Shown piece after piece: positions 51,097-60,700 of a DNA stretch of 64,000 bases. The stretch's first letter is position 1, and each line of letters opens with the position of its first letter. Source of the stretch: Microglena sp. YARC. Its lineage: Eukaryota > Chlorophyta > Chlorophyceae > Chlamydomonadales > Chlamydomonadaceae. Below the pieces are notes generated by a model that saw only the letters and a program-made list of their open reading frames with translations, was not told the DNA's origin and ran no database searches. Both the position numbers and the translations under genes were made by a program. The stretch lies in NCBI GenBank assembly GCA_022414725.1, contig CM039464.1, positions 31,976,158 through 32,040,157 of the forward strand. The letters run 5' to 3'.

Positions 51097-54000
51097 GTAG
51101 GTTTGGTCGGAGATCAAATAATAATAATATTAATAATACTAATAATATGACAACATGGATTACAAGGCACCCGAGAGGCAAGTCGATGGTGGGTCGGAGC
51201 GACAGGAGAAAGGAGACCAAGGGGAGCCCATAAACATGGTAGGTTTGGTCGGAGATCAAATAATAATAATACTATTAATAATACTAATAATATAGCAACA
51301 TGGTTGACAAGGCACCCGAGAGACACATCCATGGTGGGTCAGAGCGACAGGAGAATCAAGATCAAGGGGAGTCCGGAAACATTTTTTAAGTTTGGTCGGA
51401 GATCAAATAATAATTATAATAATGATAATAATACATATTATATAATACATAATACATAATAATAATGGTTGGTATGGTAAGCGATCAAATAATAATCATA
51501 ATAATAATCATAATAACAATAGAATAATAATAACAACAGCAATAATAATAATGATAAAAAAATAATAAGAAGAAGAAGAAGAAGAAGAACAAGAATCAAG
51601 CATAGAAGGTTGGGTCAGAGATCTCCCCCCTCAACACATTTTTTCGACTTGTTTTATGGTTTGGGGGCTTGCGACACCTTGAGGTCCCGATTTCATCATA
51701 CGGTACACGAGCAACTGTCCAACTGCCCCCCCATTAGGCTGTGGTGGTGTGGAGCAGCAGGAGAGAGGAGAAAAAGGGGAGTCCAGTGACATGGTAGGTT
51801 CTTTTTGATTTGCAGTAACATGGTAACAGTAATTTTTGATTTACAGTAACATGGTAACAGTTTTTATTTACAGGAACATGGTAACAGTAATTTTTGATTT
51901 ACAGTAACATGGTAACAGTTTTTATTTACAGGAACATGGTAACAGTAATTTTTGATTTACAGTAACATGGTAACAGTTTTTATTTACAGGAACATGGTAA
52001 CAGTAATTTTTGATTTACAGTAACATGGTAACAGTTTTTATTTACAGTAACATGGTAACAGTATTTTTTGATTTACAGTAACATGGTAACAGTTTTGATT
52101 TACAGTAACATGGTAACAGTAATTTTTGATTTACAGTAACATGGTAACAGTTTTTATTTACAGGAACATGGTAACAGTAATTTTTGATTTACAGTAACAT
52201 GGTAACAGTAATTTTTGATTTACAGTAACATGGTAACAGTTTTTATTTACAGTAACATGGTAACAGTAATTTTTGATTTACAGTAACATGGTTACAGTTT
52301 TTATTTATTGTAACATGGTAACAGTTGTTTTTTATTTACAGTAACATGGTTATTTTTGATTTACATGTTGTAAATAAATAAATAGTGCACCTTATTACGA
52401 GGCGTGAGGTTGAGGGGGGCAAGCCCGTTTGCTTGCACTGGGGCCAACCACCAATTTTGTATGATTTATATTTTGTCTCATGCGCCTTTGCTGGTTTTTG
52501 AAGGTTGGGCAAGACCCTTTAGCCTATTTGGCCACCCCTGTACAGTATACAGACACATATACCGATATACGTGCTGCTTAAGCTAAATAGACTTGCCCAA
52601 CCTCAATATTGGGATGGCTACTTAGGCCAAATAGGCTAAATAGACTTGCCCAACCTCAATATTAGGACAGACTGTATACAAAACTAGCACCGGTGGCCTG
52701 AACCCCAACAAATAGTATACAATGGGGGCCCGGAGTTAGTGCTATGCAGATGATTTAACTTTAATTTAACTTTAATTTAATTTAAATTCAAGACAAAATC
52801 ATGACTATTACATAAAATATGATGTGTGACAACAACTGCTTGCACTCCGTGTGCATTAACTCAGTGACTACCTCCCACTCACCTGCTCTTACACCAGTGC
52901 TTACTTTACATTTATGAGACAAAATCATGACTATTATATAAAATGTGATGTGTGAGAACACCTGCTTGCACTACGTGTGCATCAACTCAGTGACATGTTA
53001 TCATGACTATTCAAAGTACATGTGTGAAAACAGATGCTTGCACTCCACGTGCATCAACTTGCTGACTACCTCCCACTCACCTGCTCTTACACCACTTCTT
53101 ACTTTAAATTTATGAGACAAAATCATGACCAGTCTAAGTTCATGTGATGTGTGACATCACCTGCTTGCACATCATGCGTATCAACTTGCTGACATGTTTA
53201 TCATTACTCGTCTAAGTACATGTGATGTGTGACAACACCTGCTTGCACTCCATGTGCATCAACTCAGTGACATGGTTATCATGGCTATCCTTATTTGCAT
53301 TTGATCCTTATTGCCAAATCTAGCACCTGCTCCTTTGTCATTCCACAGGCAAGTTCCTCAGAGCTGAACAGGCGTATCATGCAGTGTGAGAGCATCCCTG
53401 AATTGGACTCCCTTGTGAAGGAGAACCTCCACCTCTTCACCTTCACCAACACAATACCACCATCTCACGCATTCAATCAGGCATTTGATCCTTTGTCATT
53501 CCACAGGCGAGTCCATCAGAGCTGAACGGGTGTATCATGCAGTGCGAGAGCATCGCTGAATTGGCATCCCTTGTGAAGGAGAACCTTCACCTCTTCACCT
53601 TCATCAACACAAGGTGCAGTGATTATGTTTTCAAATCTGAAAGTGGGTTTATCGTAGCTGTAAGGTTGCAGGCCTCCTCCAGGGACAACGTTTTGGTCCT
53701 TTCTGTAGCTTTTTGTAGCTTTTTAGGGCCATTTAGGGCAGCAACAAAAATATACTGTTTTTGTATACTTTTTTATAGTGATAATTTCGTTGAAACGGGG
53801 TCAAAACTAGCGATCACCATAAATAGGGGAAATACAAATCCCTGACAAGGTGATCTGGTTCAATATGCTACTGGTCTGATGCCTCTCTGGCAAAAAAAGT
53901 CCACTATGTAAATTCGTTTATATTCCCTCCCTCATTTGAATGTCCTCATTTTGCAGTCGTGAATTGGCCTGTATGTATGAATGTATGTAAGTATGTATGT

Positions 54001-56210
54001 ATGTATGTTTGTATGTATGTATGTATGTATGTATGTATGTATGTATGTTACAGTCCAGGGGTCGTCCAAATAGGGTAAAGGGACTTGCCTAACCATGAAA
54101 GGAGGGGCTAAAAAGAAAATCATTGATGAACTGAACTTAAATAATCGTTTTACCGACGGGGGTCCGGAGTTCGTGCAACAGTTATAATTTAATTATACAA
54201 TTGTAATTAAATCGACATCCCACATGGACCCTGACAAGTCGGACCTCCCCCCTTCCCCCAACAGCACCGCCATCTCCCGCACTGCCAAGCTCGCCACCAC
54301 ACCAGCACACCACCACCACCTCACCACCACCTCGCCAACTAACCACCACACCAGCACACCACCACCACCTCACCACCACCTCGCCAACTAACCACCACAC
54401 CACCACCACCTCGCCAACTAACCACCACACCACCACCACCTCACCATCACCTCGCCAACTAACCACCACACCACCACCACCTCACCACCACCTCGCCAAC
54501 TAACCACCACACCACCAGCCTGGCCTGCGATCTGCGCAGCTTCACGTGCTCCATACTTTCACCACCATACACCGCATACCCCCATACACCATACATCACA
54601 CACCACCACCCCCTTCCCCGAACAGCACCGCCATCTCCCGTACTGCCAAGCTGGAGCGTACAGGTCGTGCCGCCGCGCTCATCCTAGCAGACGCGATCCT
54701 CGGTGAGAAAGTGGCAAGCCAGCTGGCTGAGATGGAGCCCCGAAACCACTCCAGCATCCTGTGGAGCTACGCCAAATTAGGTGGGTGAATCACAGTAAAT
54801 AAAATAAATAAATACAATTAGGTGGGTTGATCACAGTAAATAAAATAAATAAATAAAATTAGGTGGGTTAATCAGTTAATCACAGTAAATAAAATAAATA
54901 AATAAAATTAGGTGGGTTAATCACAGTAAATAAAATTAATAAATAAGTAGTACGCCTTATTACTAGGGTTGGGATGACATATGAACGTATGATCATAAGT
55001 TCACATAATCATACGTATATTCACACGTATGATTGTTTCTCGAAATGTATATTCATACGTATGTACTAACGTATGAGTAGTGTACGTCGAAAAGTACAGC
55101 ACGCTTCCCGGCATTTAACTTTCTCGGTTTTCATTCAATATTTGATTTAGATAGCTCATTGGAAAGCTACTGACCACCTCTATCACAATATGCAATAAAA
55201 ATAAACTTTACAGTGTGCCATTTTGTTTAAATTTGGCCCAAAGTTTGATTTAGATAGCCAGATATCAGGCACAGCGCTTCTGGTCGTGATTTATGTTCCG
55301 AGATTTGGATAATCTAAACTCGTCCGATTATTATTTTGAGACTTGATATGAGATGCCAATGAAATTAGCTATGCGGCAATATCTTAAACCCCATGTAAAA
55401 GTATTTTCTCGAGAAGAGTACAATTTTCCTCATACGCTTTCATACGTTTATATGCATACGTTTATATGCACGTTTATTCACGTTTATATGCATACGTTTA
55501 TATGCATACGTTTATACGGCATATAAAAATCAAAATATACGTTTGCTTCCCAACCCTACTTATTACGAGGCGTGAGGTTGATGGGGCAGCCCGTTTGCTT
55601 GCACTGGGGCCAACCACCAATATAATCACATTAAGATATTAAGCTGTTGGACTTTGCAGCACCTTTTCCTTTTCTGTTTAGCCCTTCCTGCCACGGTGAA
55701 GCAAGTCCCTTTAGCTTTATTTAATTGTACGATTCTCATCACATGTATTAATGAAGTACTCGCCACCGGTAAACCGATTGCTTGGGGTTCAGTTCATCAA
55801 TGCTGATTCTTCTTAGCCCTTCCTGTCACGGTTGGAAAGCCTATTTGGCCTACCCTTGGACTGTAGCATACATTTGAATAGGCAGAACAAAACGAAGTGA
55901 GCAGTGCAATGTGAGCCTAACAAAGATGGCTGGTTCCTGAGGTGACAAACAAGGACAGTTGGCTTGGCACCAGAGAACACAGTGAGCAGTGCAACGTGAA
56001 CCTAACAAAAATGAGTGAATCCTGGAATGCTCCCGTTGATAAGACTTGGCCTAGTCGTCTGCTGCCCATGGTGTACCAGCTCACGCAGCAGACGATAGTC
56101 TTATCAACACTGCTTCATGGGTCTCGATGTTGAAAGTAAGGTAAGTAATAGGTCTATAGCTAACATCTCTGACCCCTGTTTGACCTCCAAACATCCAAGC
56201 CACACTTTAG

Positions 56211-56258
<48 letters not shown>

Positions 56259-57073
56259 CAAGGAACACTCATTTGAACACATGTTTGTTGTAGGCATCAC
56301 CCCAGCAAAGATCTCACCCCAAGATCCTGGCCGAAGAAGGACATGAGGAAGCTCCAGGCTCAAGGGATTGCTAACATCTCCCATGTTTCAACACAAACTT
56401 TAGGTATCACCCCCCGCAACCAACACACGTTTGAACACACACTTGAACACATGTTTGTTGTAGGCATCAACCCCAGCAAAGATCTCGTCCCCAAGATCCT
56501 GGCCATGGCGAAGAAGGACATGGTGGTGTTCCAGGCTTGAGGGATTTTTAGCATTTCCCATGTTTGAAACCAACCTTATGTCATCACCTCAGGCAACAAA
56601 CACACGTCTGAACACACATTTGAACACATGTTTGTTGTAGGCATCACCCCCAGCAACGATCTCGTCCCCAAGATCCTGACCATGGCGAAGAAGGACATGA
56701 TGAAATTCCAGGCCCAAGGGATCGCTAACACCCTTTGGGCACTAGCCAAGATGGACTACCAAGACTCCACGGGCTTCGTGACCTCCATGCTCAAGGGTGC
56801 GAGGAACAAGACAAGCAGCAAGCTGGGGGATTTTGAGCCGCAGCACGTGGGCCAAACCCTCTGGGCCCTGGCCACTCTGAAACATGACGACCCTGAGTTT
56901 GTGGGGGAGCTGCTGGAGGCGGCAACGCCCAAGCTGAAGCACTTCAGCCCACAGAATCTAGCCAATACGGCGTGGGCTCTGGCCACGCTGGACTACCGTG
57001 GCGATGACAGGTAGGTGGAGGATGTGCAGACACTCCCTGGGTAGAAAATAAGCAGAAAGAAGTGAGGTGTGGA

Positions 57074-57106
<33 letters not shown>

Positions 57107-57723
57107 TCTATTGGTGTGCGTGGGCTCTGGCCACGCTGGACTACCGTGGCGGTGACAGGTAGGTGGAGGCTGGGCAGGCACTCCCTGAGGTAGAAAATAA
57201 GCAGAAACAAGTGAGGTGGAAGTGTGTGTGTGTGTGTGTGTGTTCTATTGGTGTGCATGGGCTCTGGCCACGCTGGACTACCGTGGCGGTGGCAGGTAGG
57301 TGGAGGATGGGTAGGCAGTCCCTGAGGTAGAAAATAAGCAGAAAGAAGTGAGGTGTGGAAGTGTGTTTGTGTGTGTTCTATTGGTGTGCGTGGGCTCTGG
57401 CCACTATGGACTATCGTGACGGGGAGGGGGAGGGGGAAGATGTGCAGACACTCCCTGGGGTAGAAAAAAAAGCAGAAAGAAGTGAGGTGTGGAAGTGTGT
57501 GTGTGTGTTCTAATGGTGTGCGTGGGCTCCGGCCACTCTGGACTACCGTGGCGGGGAGGGGGAGGGGGAGGAGACCCCAACCAACCCCTCCTGCTCCTCC
57601 TCCCCCCCTCCCTCCCTCCCCCCCCCCCCTCTCACTCCCTCCCCCCCTCTCACTCCCTCCCCCCCTATCCCTCCCTCCCCCCCCCCCCCTCCCTCCCTCC
57701 TCCCTCCCCCCCCTCTCACTCCC

Positions 57724-57768
<45 letters not shown>

Positions 57769-60700
57769 ACTGTCAGGTTCCTGTCCACAATGGTGTCTAC
57801 AGCCATGCCCCCCCCCCCCCCTCCCCCTTCCCCCCCCTCTCCCTCCCCCCTCTCCCTCCCCCCCCCTCTCTCCCTCCCTCCCCCCCTCCCTCACTCCCTC
57901 CCCCCCACCCCCACTGCCAGGTTCCTGTCCACAATGGTGTCCACAGCCATGACCCCAAAGCTGAATCTGTTCAACGCCCAAGATGTGGCGAACACCCTGT
58001 GGGCCCTAGCTACACTAGGCTACCAGGACAGCGCTTTCCTCATCAAGCTAGTCGCCCAAACACGACTGAAGCTACAAGACGCGGACTTCAACCCACAGAA
58101 CATGGCCAACAGTGCGTGGGCCCTAGCTGTCCTGGGCCACTACGACTCCCGCTTCCTGTACGAGCTCACAGACAGGGCCAAGCCAAAGCTCCCCAGCTTC
58201 TCTGCGCAGAATGTATCAAACTTGGCCTGGAGTCTAGCCACCTTCTCCCTGCTTGAGGAGGGCTTGATGGCACAGCTCCAGGAGCAGGTACGATGAGTAC
58301 AGCTCAAATGCAGGTTTGGGAGGGGCTGTTATATCGGAACCATCTAGATTTGGACTCATGAGACGTTGATTTGGGCTGATTAGACTTATAGAGTCTAGCC
58401 ACCATCTTCCTACTGGAGGAGGGCTTGATGGCACAGCTCCAGGAGCAAGTACAATGGGTACAGCTCAAATGCATGTTTGGGAGGGGCTGTTAAATCGGAA
58501 CCATATAGATTTAGGGTCATGAGACGTTGATTTGGGCTAATTAGTTGTATATTTGGGCTTATTCAACTTAGAGTCTAGCCACCTTCTCCCTACCGGGGGC
58601 AGGGTTGATGGCACAGCTCCAGGAGCAGGTGTGATGGGTACAGCTCAAATGCAGGTTTAAGAGGGGCTGCTATATCAGAACCATACAGATTTGGGCTCAT
58701 GAGACGTTGATTTTGGCTAATTAGACGTAGAGTCTAAGCATCTTCTTCCTACTGGAGTAAGGGTTGATGGCACAGCTCCAGGAGCAGGTACGATGTTTGT
58801 TCAAAATATGAAGATTCACGTCTTCAATGCAGGTTTGGGAGGGGCTGTTATATTGAAAACATATAGATTTTGGCTCATGAGACGTTGATTTGGGCTAATC
58901 AGACTAAGAGTCTAGCCCCCTTCTCCCTGCTTGAGGAGGGCTTGATGGCACAGTTCCAGGAGCAGGTACGATGGGTACAGCTCAAATGCAGGTTTGGGAG
59001 GGGCTGCTATATTGGAAACACATAGATTTTGGCTCATGAGACGTTGATTTGGGCTAATTAGACTTATAGAGTCTAGCCACCTTCTTCCTACTAGAGGAAG
59101 GGTTGATGGCATAGCTCAGGGAGCAGGTACCATGGTTTCTCAAAACCTTGCGTTTCACATCTCAAATGCAGATTTTGGGGTGGCTGTTATATCGGAAACA
59201 TAGATTTGGGCTCATGTTATGTAGATTTTGCCTCATGAGACGTAGATTTCAAGATTTGGGCTAATGAAATGTAGATTCTGTACCCTTGAAAAACCTAAAC
59301 CCTTGCAGTTGCTCTCCCTGAAGTGAAGCACTCCTCAGCATGTGGCAACTACTGCTCTCAGCGTGGCTGCGTTGGAAACATACATTTGGGCTCATGAAAT
59401 GCAGATTCTGAAGCACCCTTAGACAACTCTTTCAGTTGCTCTCCCTGAAGTCAAGCACTCCTCAACACATGGCAACCACAGCTCTCCGCGTGGTTACTTT
59501 GGAAGCATAGATTTTGGCTCATGAGGCGTAGATTCCGAAGTACCCTTGAAACCCCCCAAACCCTAAACTCTTGCAGTTGCTCTCCCTGAAGTCAAGCACT
59601 CCTCAGCACGTGGCAACTACTGCTCTCAGCGTGGCTGCGTTAGAAACATACATTTGGGCTCATGAAATGCAGATTCTGAAGCACCCTTAGACAACTCTTT
59701 CAGTTGCTCTCCCTGAAGTCAAGCACTCCTCAACAAATGGCAACCACAGCTCTCCGCGTGGTTACTTTGGAAGCATAGATTTTGGCTCATGAGGCGTAGA
59801 TTCCGAAGTACCCTTGAAACCCCCCAAACCCTAAACTCTTGCAGTTGCTCTCCCTGAAGTCAAGCACTCCTCAACACGTGGCAACCACAGCTTTCAGTGT
59901 GGTTACGTTGGAAATATAGATTTGGGCTCATGTAACGTAGAGTTTGGCTCATGAAATGCAGATTCTGCATTTTTTCTGTACTATCTCTCTAGATAGTTTT
60001 TTTTTTTTTTTTTTACGAATAAAATAAAGTACCCTTGAAAGATTATGACGCACCCTTAAACAACACCTTGATGATCCTTGCAGTTGCTCTCCTGAATCAT
60101 TCATCGCCGTTCCATCCTTGCTGTTGCTGTCCCTGAAGTCAAGCACTCCTCAGCACGTGGGAACCGCTGCTCTCAGTGTGGTTACATTGGCAACATACAT
60201 TTTGCCCCGTGTAACGTAGATTTTGGCTAATGAAATGCAGATTCTGAAGTACCCTTGAACACCCCTTGCAGTTGCTGTCCCTGAAGTCAAGCACTCCTCA
60301 GCACGTGGCAACCACAGCTCTCAGCATGGCCAAGCTCGGCTGCCCCTTGAACCCTGCTTTGGGCTCAGCCCTAGCTACAGGACAGCCTGGCAGCTTTAGC
60401 ACCAAGGACGTGTGTGACCTGGCGTGGGCTCAAGCTGTTTCAGGGAACCCCCAGCAGCCTTGGCTGTTGGCCCTCGTGCTCGGTCACGTTTTTGGAGAGG
60501 GGGAGGGAGAGGGAGGGGGCGATTTGGAGGGCCTGGACCCGGATTTCAAAGTACAGCTGTTCCAGTACACGTCCGAAGTCATGGAAGGGGACCAGGAGGG
60601 CCTACGTGAGCAACTAGCTGGCGAGGAGGGGGCCCAACTCCAGCTATTGCACGCATCTTGCCAGGGTGTGTGGGAGGAGCGGGTCCAGTCGAAAAGCTCT

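Noticed and set aside
50323..51259. Long Pro/Ser-rich minus-strand frames opposite the RG-rich exon
   Set aside because: Shadows of the G-rich + strand sequence, where the donor GTAGGT and its echoes support + strand coding.
56944..57981. 345-codon minus-strand frame
   Set aside because: Antisense of two RAP gene exons and the intervening C-rich minisatellite.
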